A stretch of DNA of 64,000 bases from Diaphorobacter limosus (GTDB taxonomy: Bacteria; Pseudomonadota; Gammaproteobacteria; Burkholderiales; Burkholderiaceae_C): assembly GCF_033100095.1 (NCBI RefSeq), contig NZ_CP136921.1, positions 1,396,501 through 1,460,500 of the forward strand, written 5' to 3'. Shown piece after piece: positions 24,920 through 32,727 of the stretch (position 1 is its first letter; the number at the start of each line of letters is the position of its first letter). Position numbers and translations under genes: made by a program. The notes under the pieces were generated by a model, which had not been told where the DNA came from, searched no databases, and saw only the letters and a program-made list of their open reading frames with translations.

Positions 24920-25090
24920 CGGCGGTTGCCGCGCGAATTTTTCGCAGCGGTCGCAATAGAGGAAATGCGCTGCCCCAGCAAGACGCCGCGCAGAAACACA
25001 CGCAGTCGATCAGTTCAACGAGCTAAGCCGAAGGCGTCAGCGATGGAAGCCCGTCATACGAGAATCGGCGGGCGCTCCCCCCCCAGGGAA

Positions 25091-25408
25091 TCAAGCCGCG
25101 TGCGCGGACGGCGGCAAGGCCAGGGGCTGCACCGCCAAGCGCAGGCCCATCGCCTTGAGGATGGCCGACAGGCTGCTGAGTGCAGGATTGCCCTTGGGCG
25201 ACAGCGTGCGGTAAAGCTGAGTCGGATTCAGGTGCGCCTGCTCGGCCACCGCCTGCACGCCGCCCACGGCCTGCGCGAGTTGGCGCAGCACGGCCATCAG
25301 CTCGGCCTGGTCGCCATCGGCCAGGATGCCGTTGATGACTTCGAGTGCGAGCGCCGGGTCATCCCGGAACAACTCGGCCATCGCATCGTCATGGGGTCTG
25401 CTTCTCAT
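25091..25408 (-). CDS. HigA-like antitoxin (addiction module antidote)
   Basis: 105-aa protein. ATG 25408 overlaps the toxin stop by four bases. The C-terminal half is an HTH of the antidote family: VGGVQAVAEQAHLNPTQLYR, then TLSPKGNPALSSLSAILKAMGLRL. The N-terminal half (AMAELFRDDPALALEVINGIL) is the usual helical part. It should neutralise the toxin encoded just upstream and repress their shared promoter. The pair stands next to the integrase, where it would help keep the element in the cell. Confidence 0.88.
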   Translation of the reverse strand: MRSRPHDDAMAELFRDDPALALEVINGILADGDQAELMAVLRQLAQAVGGVQAVAEQAHLNPTQLYRTLSPKGNPALSSLSAILKAMGLRLAVQPLALPPSAHAA

Positions 25409-25734
25409 TCGTCGCCTCTTTGTTGCCAGTCCTGCCAATACGCCACTGCCCGGGCTATGTCCGCATCCTGTGTGCGCTTGTCGCCACCGCACAGCAGCAA
25501 CACCAGCCGATGGCCAGCCAGCCCGTAGTACACCCGGTAGCCCGGCCCGGCGTCGATGCGCAACTCCCACACACCATCACGGCAAAACTTGTGATCACCG
25601 AAGTTGCCTTGCTCGACGCGGGTCACGCGCCGGATGACCGCCACCTTGGCCTGCGCATCGCGCAAGCGCCGCAGCCAATCGTCGTAGACATCCTTCTGCT
25701 CGTCGACCGTCAGGTAGTGCTCGATGCGGTACAT
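25405..25734 (-). CDS. RelE/HigB-type toxin
   Basis: 109-aa toxin of the RelE/ParE superfamily, killer-protein branch. ATG 25734 starts MYRIEHYLTVDEQKDVYDDW; key stretches are LRDAQAKVAVIRRVTRVEQG, ELRIDAGPGYRVYYG and LLLCGGDKRTQDADIARA, the last near-invariant in this branch. Family members cleave mRNA on the ribosome. Toxin-before-antitoxin order is the HigBA arrangement. Transcription runs away from the integrase end. Confidence 0.9.
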   Translation of the reverse strand: MYRIEHYLTVDEQKDVYDDWLRRLRDAQAKVAVIRRVTRVEQGNFGDHKFCRDGVWELRIDAGPGYRVYYGLAGHRLVLLLCGGDKRTQDADIARAVAYWQDWQQRGDE

Positions 25735-25839
25735 GGTATTTTCGTTTATTGACGAATTCAAGTCAAGGGACAAAGGAACTGCGGGGCGGGATGCCCGGCC
25801 TGTCGCAACAGCGCGGCGACAGGCTGGACGCCCCGCAGC

Positions 25840-27204
25840 TCACGCGATGGCCGTTTCCGGCGCCTTCGTTGACGGCGATCCGGCCCGCTTCGTGCCGGGC
25901 GGCACAGCGCGCGTTGGACTCTTGCGATGGCGATACGGGCGATAGTTGCCCTGGCTCGTACGGGTCTTTTCGCCATCCGCGACCGCCAGAACCGAGGCGG
26001 GCGCCGTTGGTGTCGGCGCAGCCTGGGCCTGGCCGTCGATGGCGCCCCGGCGCAGGGTGGCCACCTTCTCGGCAGCGGCCCGCACCGGGTCATCCTCTGC
26101 ATGGACATACGCCATGAACTGCGTGACGGTCTTGTGCGCAGTCAGCGCCATGCCGACCTTGATGGGAATACCGGAGTTGGCAATGTCGGTCGCCGCGCGA
26201 TGGCGGATGCCGTGCGTCCCGACATGCGCTACCTCTGCGCGGCCCAGGATGCGCTTCCAGCCGTTGTAGTACGTGCTGTCGGGCAATGGCTTCTTGGCAT
26301 CGAAGATGGCCGGACACACGTAAGGCGAGTCGTCGATGCGAGGCGCATTGCGCAGCAACTGGTACGCCGCCTCGCTCATCGGCTTGGACATATCGCCCGT
26401 CTTGCTGTCAGGCCAGACGACTCGGCGATTCTCGAAATCAACCCAAGCCCATTCGAGCGTGCGGATTTCGGTCATCCGCGCGGAAAACTCGAATTGCAGG
26501 CGAACCGCCAGTGTCACGGTCGGATGCTCCAGCCCCTGGGCATCCGCACGGTCGAGGTACGCATAGAGTCGCGCCAGTTCCTCGTTGTTGATGTACCGCG
26601 TCTCGCCGTCCTCGCGGTACTTGGGGACGTGACGGCACGGATTGGAGCCGTCAGGCCGGTAGCCCCACACCTCGGCCATGTTGAACATCTTGCGCAGACA
26701 GGCCAGAACCCGATTGGCCGTGACGCCGATCCTCGCCTTGTCCTTCATCAGCGTGGTGATGTGCGCCCGCGTTACGTCCGGCACCTTGAGCTTGCCCAGG
26801 GCAGGCAGGATGTGGCGGTCGATGTAGCCCTGGTAGGAATCGATCGTCCGGGGCTTGTTGCGCGGCCTGGAGTATTCCTCGATGAACTGTTCGCACAACT
26901 CCTTGACCGTAGGGGCCATGCGCGCGGCCAGCTTGGCAGCGCTGGGGTCGTCGCCCTTGCGCACGTCGGCCAGCCAGTCCTGTGCGATCGACCGCGCCTG
27001 CTCGACGGTCAGTTCGCCGAACTGGCCGATCTTCGGCTTGCGGCGCTCGCCCCAGTTCGTGCGGTACTGGAGCATGAAGACCTTGCGGCCGTGGGCGGTG
27101 ACTTTGCAGAGAAAGCCGGGGACAATGGTGTCCCGCAGTTCGTAGTCCTTGCCGGTGACTTCTGCCGTATCGACAGCGGATTTGGTGAGTTTGATCTTGG
27201 CCAT
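25840..27204 (-). CDS. int: Tyrosine recombinase (ICE integrase)
   Basis: 454-aa P4-type integrase. ATG 27204 starts MAKIKLTKSAVDTAEVTGKD, within the N-terminal DUF4102-like arm-binding domain (FLCKVTAHGRKVFMLQYRT, KIGQFGELTVEQARSIAQ). The core-binding domain follows (PRTIDSYQGYIDRHILPALG). The catalytic residues are visible: Arg in SARMTEIRTLEW, His-x-x-Arg in HGIRHR, His in LTAHK, and Tyr in MAYVHAEDD. The C-terminus runs about 65 residues past the Tyr, basic and Pro/Ala-rich. It is transcribed inward from the tRNA end, 178 bp from the attachment site. Confidence 0.95.
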   Translation of the reverse strand: MAKIKLTKSAVDTAEVTGKDYELRDTIVPGFLCKVTAHGRKVFMLQYRTNWGERRKPKIGQFGELTVEQARSIAQDWLADVRKGDDPSAAKLAARMAPTVKELCEQFIEEYSRPRNKPRTIDSYQGYIDRHILPALGKLKVPDVTRAHITTLMKDKARIGVTANRVLACLRKMFNMAEVWGYRPDGSNPCRHVPKYREDGETRYINNEELARLYAYLDRADAQGLEHPTVTLAVRLQFEFSARMTEIRTLEWAWVDFENRRVVWPDSKTGDMSKPMSEAAYQLLRNAPRIDDSPYVCPAIFDAKKPLPDSTYYNGWKRILGRAEVAHVGTHGIRHRAATDIANSGIPIKVGMALTAHKTVTQFMAYVHAEDDPVRAAAEKVATLRRGAIDGQAQAAPTPTAPASVLAVADGEKTRTSQGNYRPYRHRKSPTRAVPPGTKRAGSPSTKAPETAIA

Positions 27205-27381
27205 GACGCCTCCTAGTTCGGGATCGAACGCAGGAACCAGCCAGGAGCCACGGCATCGGAATGTCTGCCGCAATCGGTCTGGTCTAGGCGTAAGGCTAAA
27301 CGGGACTAGCCTCTTGGAAAACCAAGCGCAGCAAGGCTCTGCGGGTTCCAGCGTGGTTCCATGCTAGTCTCGGGACTCAAT
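27205..27381. other. Attachment-site arm region between int and the tRNA remnant
   Basis: 177 bases without a gene. Short repeats could be integrase arm sites: GGTTCCA twice at about 27346-27361, its inverse-like GGAACCAG near 27231, and CTAGCCTC / CTAGTCTC near 27308 and 27364. The int promoter must lie here too. Confidence 0.4.
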
Positions 27382-27434
27382 CTCAAAATCCCCCGCCGCA
27401 AGGCGTGCCGGTTCGATTCCGGCCCCGGGCACCA
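27382..27434 (+). other. ICE attachment site: 3' remnant of tRNA-Leu(CAA)
   Basis: The stretch has the right half of a leucine tRNA: anticodon loop CTCAAAA (anticodon CAA), a 3' anticodon arm TCCCC, a variable arm, the T arm GCCGG-TTCGATT-CCGGC, and acceptor CCCGGGC-A-CCA ending at 27434. The bases before 27382 do not form the matching 5' half, so the gene is cut in the anticodon loop. This is what integration by a tyrosine recombinase at an anticodon-loop site leaves at the far end. The intact tRNA should stand at the other end of the ICE, outside the window. Confidence 0.85.
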
Positions 27435-27442
27435 CGAATAAG

Positions 27443-27475
27443 GCCGCGCAGTTCCCAGAACGTGCGGCTTTTTCT
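27443..27475 (+). terminator. Terminator after the tRNA remnant
   Basis: GCCGC and GCGGC arms with an inner GTTC/GAAC pair form a stem, followed by TTTTTCTTT. It would have ended the tRNA-Leu transcript before the ICE came in. Confidence 0.75.
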
Positions 27476-27490
27476 TTGGGCCAAGATGCG

Positions 27491-27512
27491 AAAAAGCCCC
27501 GCAAGCGGGGCT
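27491..27512 (-). terminator. Intrinsic terminator of the 36-aa gene
   Basis: On the minus strand AGCCCCGC-TT-GCGGGGCT is followed by TTTT, a compact intrinsic terminator 18 bases after the stop codon of the small gene. Confidence 0.75.
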
Positions 27513-27530
27513 GTACTGCTCAGCGTTTCA

Positions 27531-27641
27531 TCACCCCAGGTGGGGCGGCGTGTCCGCTGGCTCGGGGGGTGGCGCGGGAACGTCGGGCTCCACGGGCGGC
27601 TCCGCCGGTTGGCGGTGTATGTGTGCAATGCACGTCATCAT
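27531..27641 (-). CDS. Possible 36-aa Pro-rich small protein
   Basis: A short frame starts MMTCIAHIHRQPAEPPVEPD and ends PAPPPEPADTPPHLG. AGGAGG stands nine bases before ATG 27641, and an intrinsic terminator follows the stop by 18 bases, so the unit has start and end signals of a gene. An earlier in-frame ATG at 27647 is too close to the ribosome binding site. Proline repeats (PAEPPVEP, PAPPPEP) suggest an extended tail, perhaps envelope-spanning. I know no family. It is the first chromosomal unit beyond the ICE. Confidence 0.5.
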   Translation of the reverse strand: MMTCIAHIHRQPAEPPVEPDVPAPPPEPADTPPHLG

Positions 27642-28051
27642 GACCATCTGCCTCCTGACCCGCTCATTGTGCGCCTCTCCACCATGGCAGCGGCAAAGTG
27701 CCTGGCACCTGCCCCGGGGCTACGCCAATCGAAGCCCAGGCCCCGCAGATACGCTGCCCGCGGAAGATCCTGCCAACCTTGCGGCGCCCGCATGCGCAAC
27801 AAGGGCCGTATTGCCTGCACGCCGGCTGAGCCCCTGGCCCGGCCATGGTGCAGCATGAATCCGACCACCGCCGGCGCAACCATTTCCTGCACCTGTGTGC
27901 CTGCAATAGGCACCATTGACAGGAATCGGCTCCGCCCGCAATCACCACATCCGATCAGGACGCAGCGTGTGCACATTCAGTTACTACCGCGAGTGGATAT
28001 TAACATTTTGCAACGCATGCGCAAGTACTTCTGCATCTGACCCCAGCGCGG
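27642..28051. other. About 410 bp without a supported gene
   Basis: Several open frames cross this stretch on both strands, including one of 112 aa on the minus strand ending at 27638, but none has a known domain, and codon use does not single one out. The promoter of the 36-aa gene should lie here. Confidence 0.4.
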
Positions 28052-28279
28052 TCAGTTGTCCTGGCGCCGGATCAGCTTGCGCCCCGTGTCGGTGATATGA
28101 AAAACCCCCGTCGGTGACTTGCCGATGTAACCCCAATCCAGCAGCCGCCCCGACAGATGATGCTTGAGCGCATCGGGCACCGCGATGGCCTCGCCCATTT
28201 CAAGCTGCTTGAGCGTGGCGATCTCGTCTACCGTGGGTTCGAACGTGGGTGCGTGGTACATGGGCTGAGCGGTGGCCAT
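28052..28279 (-). CDS. Small protein of 75 aa, unknown function
   Basis: 75-aa protein starting MATAQPMYHAPTFEPTVDEI. AGGAG lies six bases before ATG 28279. The body LKQLEMGEAIAVPDALKHHLSGRLLDWGYIGKSPTGVFHITDTGRKLIRR looks like a small winged helix: two helices, then a turn and wing ending in TDTGRKLI, which is common in PadR- or MarR-like folds. It may bind DNA, but the family is not recognised. It stands alone between the sulfatase remnant and the region beside the ICE. Confidence 0.65.
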   Translation of the reverse strand: MATAQPMYHAPTFEPTVDEIATLKQLEMGEAIAVPDALKHHLSGRLLDWGYIGKSPTGVFHITDTGRKLIRRQDN

Positions 28280-28385
28280 GGCGTTCTCCTTTATGGATTG
28301 GGATTGCGCGGCGCCGGCAATGTTCCACGGACACATCACCCGCGCCACGTAGGCGACAGGGTATTGCGAGCACGCGCGGCGCGCA

Positions 28386-28564
28386 ATGGGCCAATCACCC
28401 GCACCGGATGCAAATCCACGCGACGAACGCGAGCGCGCCAACCTGCCCAGGCAAGAACCCGAACGGCTGGCCGCGCTGCGCGCCGCCTGGGAGGCCTGGG
28501 ACGCATCCATGCCGCCGATACCACCCGACGGGGCTATTCCGCCAAGGACATGCCACAGCGCTGA
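28386..28564 (+). pseudogene. C-terminal remnant of a sulfatase
   Basis: Translation gives DERERANLPRQEPERLAALRAAWEAWDASMPPIPPD, the usual last segment of arylsulfatase-type proteins (here quoted by pieces: DERERANLPRQEPERL and AAWEAWDASMPPIPPD). The sulfatase ending GYSAKDMPQR with its stop appears in a second frame at 28535-28564, so a frameshift separates the two. Nothing of the catalytic N-terminal part (CxPxR) is present upstream. This is a decayed tail of a lost gene next to the ICE junction. Confidence 0.55.
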
Positions 28565-28586
28565 ACCAACGGACCGCCGCACCCCA

Positions 28587-29558
28587 TTAGGCGACAGGCC
28601 CGGCCGCCACCATGTCCTGCAGCCAGCGCGCAAACGCTGCCAGTGCTGGCGGCTGGGGCTGCGCCGGGCTGACGAGGTAGTAGCCGCGCTCGCCGCGCAG
28701 CGGCCGGGCGCAGGCCACGACCAGTTCGCCGCGCGCCATCTCGGCCTCGATCAGCATGGGCGGTATCAACGCCACGCCCAGGCCCTGGGCCGCGGCCACG
28801 GCCGTCATCGAGAAAAGTTCATAGCGCGGCCCGTCCAGCGCACGCGGCGCGTCCTGCACGCCCATGGCCTCGAACCACTGCTGCCAGCCATAGGGCCGGG
28901 TGCTTTGCTGCAGCAGCGGCATGCGCGCCAGTAGCTGCGGCGCCAAACCCTGGTGCGCGCGCCCGGTGCCGCGCGGCATGCCCGACTGCTCTGCCGCCTG
29001 CTCCAGGAGGCGCGGGCTGCACACGGGCAGTACATCCTCGGGCATCAGCAGCTGGGCCTGCACGCCGGGCCAGTTGGCGACCTGCTCGGGCGTGCCCGCG
29101 TACAGGGCCGCGTCAAAGCCGGTGTCGGTGAACAGGAAGGGCCGCGTCTGGGTCTCGATATGCACGACGATCTCCGGGTGGCGCGCGGCCAGCTGCGGCA
29201 GGCGCGGTATCAGCCAGCGTGTGGCAAAGGTGGCCACCGCCGCCAGCGAGATGGCGCCGCCCTGGCCCTGGTGCGCCATCACATCCAGAGTGCCCTGCTC
29301 CAGCGCCTGCAGCCAGCGCGCCACCTGGCGCGCGTAGTGGCGCCCGGCGGGCGTAAGCACCACGCCGTGGCGCGTGCGCCGGAACAGCTGCACGCCCAAC
29401 TGATCCTCCAGCGCCAGGATCTGGCGCGAGACGGCGCTTTGCGTCAGCGCCAGCTCCTGTGCGGCGCGGGTATAGCTTTCGTGCCGCGCGGCGGCCTCGA
29501 AACAGGCCAGGGCCTGGGTGGATGGCAGATGTCGTCGCATGCCGGACATCTTATCCAT
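28587..29558 (-). CDS. gcdR: LysR-family regulator of glutaryl-CoA dehydrogenase
   Basis: 323-aa LysR-type regulator. The N-terminal HTH is LACFEAAARHESYTRAAQ and ALTQSAVSRQILALEDQLGV; the effector-binding domain follows from AISLAAVATFATRWLIPRLP. It is the GcvA/AmpR-like branch. It is divergent from gcdH with 147 bases between, the standard arrangement for GcdR, which controls glutaryl-CoA dehydrogenase in betaproteobacteria. In-frame ATGs at 29558, 29549 and 29540 make the exact start uncertain. It probably binds in the AT-richer intergenic stretch near 29570-29625. Confidence 0.85.
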   Translation of the reverse strand: MDKMSGMRRHLPSTQALACFEAAARHESYTRAAQELALTQSAVSRQILALEDQLGVQLFRRTRHGVVLTPAGRHYARQVARWLQALEQGTLDVMAHQGQGGAISLAAVATFATRWLIPRLPQLAARHPEIVVHIETQTRPFLFTDTGFDAALYAGTPEQVANWPGVQAQLLMPEDVLPVCSPRLLEQAAEQSGMPRGTGRAHQGLAPQLLARMPLLQQSTRPYGWQQWFEAMGVQDAPRALDGPRYELFSMTAVAAAQGLGVALIPPMLIEAEMARGELVVACARPLRGERGYYLVSPAQPQPPALAAFARWLQDMVAAGPVA

Positions 29559-29705
29559 ATATTCGTAAACGTCATTTTTTGATGAAAATTACTCGCTTGC
29601 CATCAACGATAGCAAGGGGGTACGATCCCAGCCATCAATCTTTCATGCCTGCAATGCATAGGTTGATCCCACCCAGATTCATCATCCATCAGCACTGGAG
29701 ACACC

Positions 29706-30902
29706 ATGACCCGCGCCGCCTTCCAATGGGACGACCCCTTTCACCTCGACCAGCAGCTCACAGAGGACGAGCGCGCCATCCGTGACGCCGCCCACGCCTA
29801 CTGCCAGGACAAGCTGGCGCCGCGCGTGCTGGAGATGTTCCGCCACGAGAAGACCGACGTCTCCATCTTCCGCGAGATGGGCGAGCTCGGCCTGCTCGGC
29901 CCCACCATCCCCACCGAGTACGGCGGCGCGGGCCTGAACTACGTCAGCTACGGCCTGGTGGCGCGCGAGATCGAGCGCGTGGACTCGGGCTACCGCTCCA
30001 TGGCCAGCGTGCAGTCGTCGCTGGTGATGGTGCCGATCAACGAATTCGGCTCCGAGGCGCAGAAGCAGAAATACCTGCCCAAGCTGGCATCGGGCGAGTA
30101 CATCGGCTGCTTCGGCCTGACCGAGCCCGACCACGGCTCCGACCCCGGCAGCATGGCCACGCGTGCCTATAAGGTCGATGGTGGTTATCGCCTCAAGGGC
30201 AACAAGATGTGGATCACCAACAGCCCCGTGGCCGACGTGTTCGTGGTATGGGCCAAGGAAGTCGAGCCATCCGGCACCGTGGGCCAGATCCGCGGCTTCA
30301 TCCTCGACAAGGGCATGAAGGGCCTGTCCGCCCCGGCCATCCACGGCAAGGTGGGCCTGCGCGCCTCGATCACCGGCGAGATCGTCATGGACGACGTCTT
30401 CGTGCCCGAGGAGAACGCCTTCCCTGAGGTGCGCGGCCTGAAGGGCCCGTTCACCTGCCTGAACAGCGCGCGCTTCGGCATTGCCTGGGGCGCCATGGGC
30501 GCGGCCGAGGCCTGCTGGCACACCGCGCGCCAGTACACGCTGGACCGCAAGCAGTTCGGCCGGCCGCTGGCCGCCAACCAGTTGATCCAGAAGAAGCTGG
30601 CCGACATGCAGACCGATATCGCCCTGGGCCTGCAGGCCGCGCTGCGCGTGGGCCGCATGAAGGACGAGCACCAAAACGTGATCGAGGTCACGTCGCTGAT
30701 CAAGCGCAACAACTGCGGCAAGGCCCTGGATATCGCCCGCTTGGCGCGCGACATGATGGGCGGCAACGGCATCAGCGACGAGTTCGGCGTGGCGCGCCAC
30801 CTGGTGAACCTGGAGGTGGTCAACACCTACGAGGGCACGCACGACGTGCACGCGCTCATCCTGGGCCGTGCACAGACCGGCATCGCCGCCTTTGCCAACT
30901 GA
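29706..30902 (+). CDS. gcdH: Glutaryl-CoA dehydrogenase
   Basis: 398-aa FAD enzyme that oxidises and decarboxylates glutaryl-CoA to crotonyl-CoA in lysine and tryptophan breakdown. Family marks: [20 protein letters not shown] at the start, [53 protein letters not shown], and [16 protein letters not shown], where the Glu is the catalytic base. Length is the family norm. It is preceded by GGAG and followed by a palindromic terminator, and is controlled by the divergent LysR gene. The next gene is a Bug-type receptor, often found near gcdH. Confidence 0.97.
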   Translation: MTRAAFQWDDPFHLDQQLTEDERAIRDAAHAYCQDKLAPRVLEMFRHEKTDVSIFREMGELGLLGPTIPTEYGGAGLNYVSYGLVAREIERVDSGYRSMASVQSSLVMVPINEFGSEAQKQKYLPKLASGEYIGCFGLTEPDHGSDPGSMATRAYKVDGGYRLKGNKMWITNSPVADVFVVWAKEVEPSGTVGQIRGFILDKGMKGLSAPAIHGKVGLRASITGEIVMDDVFVPEENAFPEVRGLKGPFTCLNSARFGIAWGAMGAAEACWHTARQYTLDRKQFGRPLAANQLIQKKLADMQTDIALGLQAALRVGRMKDEHQNVIEVTSLIKRNNCGKALDIARLARDMMGGNGISDEFGVARHLVNLEVVNTYEGTHDVHALILGRAQTGIAAFAN

Positions 30903-30919
30903 GTTAACTAGCAAAAACC

Positions 30920-30964
30920 ATAGCTGCCTTCGCTTAATACATAAGCGCTAGCAGCTATTTTTAT
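30920..30964 (+). terminator. Palindromic element ending gcdH (AGCTATT type)
   Basis: ATAGCTGC (30920-30927) pairs with GCAGCTAT (30951-30958), with an inner CGCTTAAT/ATAAGCG pair and TTTTTATT after it. It works as the gcdH terminator. Similar elements lie at 36467, 52626 and 56236. Confidence 0.8.
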
Positions 30965-31016
30965 TGCAATAATCCATCACCAAAGCGCCAGCCACTCACA
31001 CAAGGAGACCATCCGC

Positions 31017-31985
31017 ATGATCCGTCGCAGCATCCTCACCCTGGGCATTCTGGCCATGATGGGCAGTACCGCTCAGGCCCAGTCCAGCTACCCCGCCTAG
31101 CCCATACGCCTGCTTGTGCCCTTTGCCGCCGGCGGTACCACCGACCTGATTGCCCGCGTGCTGGCCGAGCCGCTGGGCCGCGAGCTGGGCCAGCCCGTTG
31201 TCGTCGAGAACAAGGGCGGCGGCGGCGGTGCCATAGGGGCCGCCGAAACCGCGCGCGCCACGCCCGACGGCTACAACCTGGGCATGGCCACCGTGTCCAC
31301 CACGGCCACCAACCCGGCCATCAACCCGAAGATCCCGTACAACGTGTTCACCGATTTCACGCCCGTCGTGAACGTTGCAGCCACGCCCAACGTGATCGCT
31401 GCCAACCCCCAGTTCGCAGGCAAGGACTACAAGAGCTTCCTCGCCGAGGTGAAGAAGAATCCGGGCAAATACTCGTTCGGCTCGCCCGGCACCGGCAGCA
31501 TCGGCCATCTGATGATGGAAATGTTCATGCTGGAGACCGGCGCCCAGATGATTCACGTGCCCTACCGCGGCTCCGGCCCGGCGCTCAACGACGCCGTGGC
31601 CGGCCAGATTCCGCTGACCTTCGACAACCTGCCCTCCGCCCTGCCCTTCATCAAGGACAAGCGCCTGACCGCCCTGGTGGTGGCCGCGCCCCAGCGCCTG
31701 GCCGTGCTGCCGGACGTGCCCACACTGGCCGAAGTGGGCGTACCCAACGTGAACCGCATGGCCTACTACGGCATCATCGGCCCCAAGGGCCTGCCCAAGG
31801 ACATCGTGGACAAGGTGAATGCCGCCGTACACAAGGTGCTGAAAGACCCCGCCGTGCGCAAGCGCATCGAGGATACGGGCTCGCTCATCGTCGCCGACAC
31901 GCCCGAGAAGTTCGCCCAGGAAATCAAGGCCGAGTACACCGCCTACAAGACCGTGGTGGACAAGCAGAAGCTGACCATGGAATGA
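31017..31985 (+). pseudogene. Bug/TctC-type receptor with an in-frame amber codon
   Basis: A complete 322-codon frame of the TctC/Bug periplasmic receptor family, with AAGGAG before ATG 31017 and a signal peptide (ILTLGILAMMGSTAQAQ). Codon 28, in the near-invariant YPAKPIRLLVPFAAGG, is TAG (31098-31100) in place of a Lys codon (AAG). The rest is intact: GGTTDLIARVLAEPLG, GSPGTGSIGHLMMEMF, MIHVPYRGSGPALND and GIIGPKGLPKDIVDKVN. One base change silences an otherwise healthy gene, so the loss is recent or the base is a sequencing error. An internal ATG could only give a protein without signal peptide. The ligand is unknown, perhaps a dicarboxylate given gcdH. Confidence 0.85.
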
Positions 31986-32007
31986 TCGCCCGCCCATGGC
32001 CACACAC

Positions 32008-32034
32008 AGCCCCGCCGCCCGCGGGGCTTTTTGT
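32008..32034 (+). terminator. Intrinsic terminator after the Bug receptor pseudogene
   Basis: AGCCCCGC and GCGGGGCT pair around CGCCC and are followed by TTTTTG, 23 bases after the stop codon. Confidence 0.8.
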
Positions 32035-32178
32035 TGCCTGCCCGGCATCGGAAACGCACAGACACCATCGTGAACAATGCGCAAAGTACGGCAAACCATT
32101 GCCGCCTGGGTCAACCAAAATACCGGCTGATGCGTCTCACACCCAGTCACCCTGTGCTCGGCACGATTGGATCCACAC

Positions 32179-32724
32179 ATGTCACTTATGCACCACCCCT
32201 TGTTGCGCATCGCCAGCGCCGGCGTACTCGGCGCGCTGATGGCCGGCTGCGTGGGCGTGCCGGGTGACCCCTACTACGACGGTGGCTACAGCGGCGGCGG
32301 CTACTACCCGGGATCGGCATCGGTCACGGTGTACGAACAACCCGGCGTGATCTACACGCCCCCGCCCGTGGGCTGGCGCAACTACCCGCCGCCGCCGCAC
32401 GGCTGGCGCGAGGACGCCTGGCGCGAACGCCAGTGGCGCGAACACCGCGAGCGCGAGGCGCGTGAGCGCCGTGAGCACGAACGCCGCGACATGGAGCGCC
32501 GCCGCGATTTCGAGCGCCGCGACGCCGAGCGCCAACGCGAGGCCATGCGCCACGAGGCCGAGCGCCGCCGGGAGCTGGAGCGCCAGCGCCACATGGAGCC
32601 GCATGCCCACCAGCCGCGCGTGCCGCAATGCCCGAACATGGATGCCGAGGCCGGCCGCCACCCACGCGAGCGTGAACCGCACAACGAGCGCGAGCATCGC
32701 AACCCGCGCTACGACTGGCGCTAG
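32179..32724 (+). CDS. Lipoprotein with Pro/Tyr-rich head and Arg/Glu-rich tail
   Basis: 181-aa protein. The signal peptide ends in the lipobox LMAGC, so residue C23 or so is lipidated. A Gly/Tyr/Pro segment (YYDGGYSGGGYYPGS, YTPPPVGWRNYPPPPHGWR) is followed by about 80 residues of alternating Arg and Glu (REHREREARERREHERRDME), a highly charged single helix. Start ATG 32179 is a choice among 32167 (TTG), 32179 and 32188. It is probably an outer-membrane-anchored envelope protein. No function is known to me; it stands four bases before a DUF4124 gene on the same strand. Confidence 0.75.
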   Translation: MSLMHHPLLRIASAGVLGALMAGCVGVPGDPYYDGGYSGGGYYPGSASVTVYEQPGVIYTPPPVGWRNYPPPPHGWREDAWRERQWREHREREARERREHERRDMERRRDFERRDAERQREAMRHEAERRRELERQRHMEPHAHQPRVPQCPNMDAEAGRHPREREPHNEREHRNPRYDWR

Positions 32725-32727
32725 TAC

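Noticed and set aside
27370..27434. A complete tRNA gene
   Set aside because: Only the anticodon loop, variable arm, T arm and acceptor 3' strand are there; the 5' half is absent.
27638..27976. 112-codon minus-strand frame that ends at the start of the 36-aa gene
   Set aside because: The stop/start overlap is suggestive, but codon use is mixed, neighbouring frames are open too, and no domain is seen.
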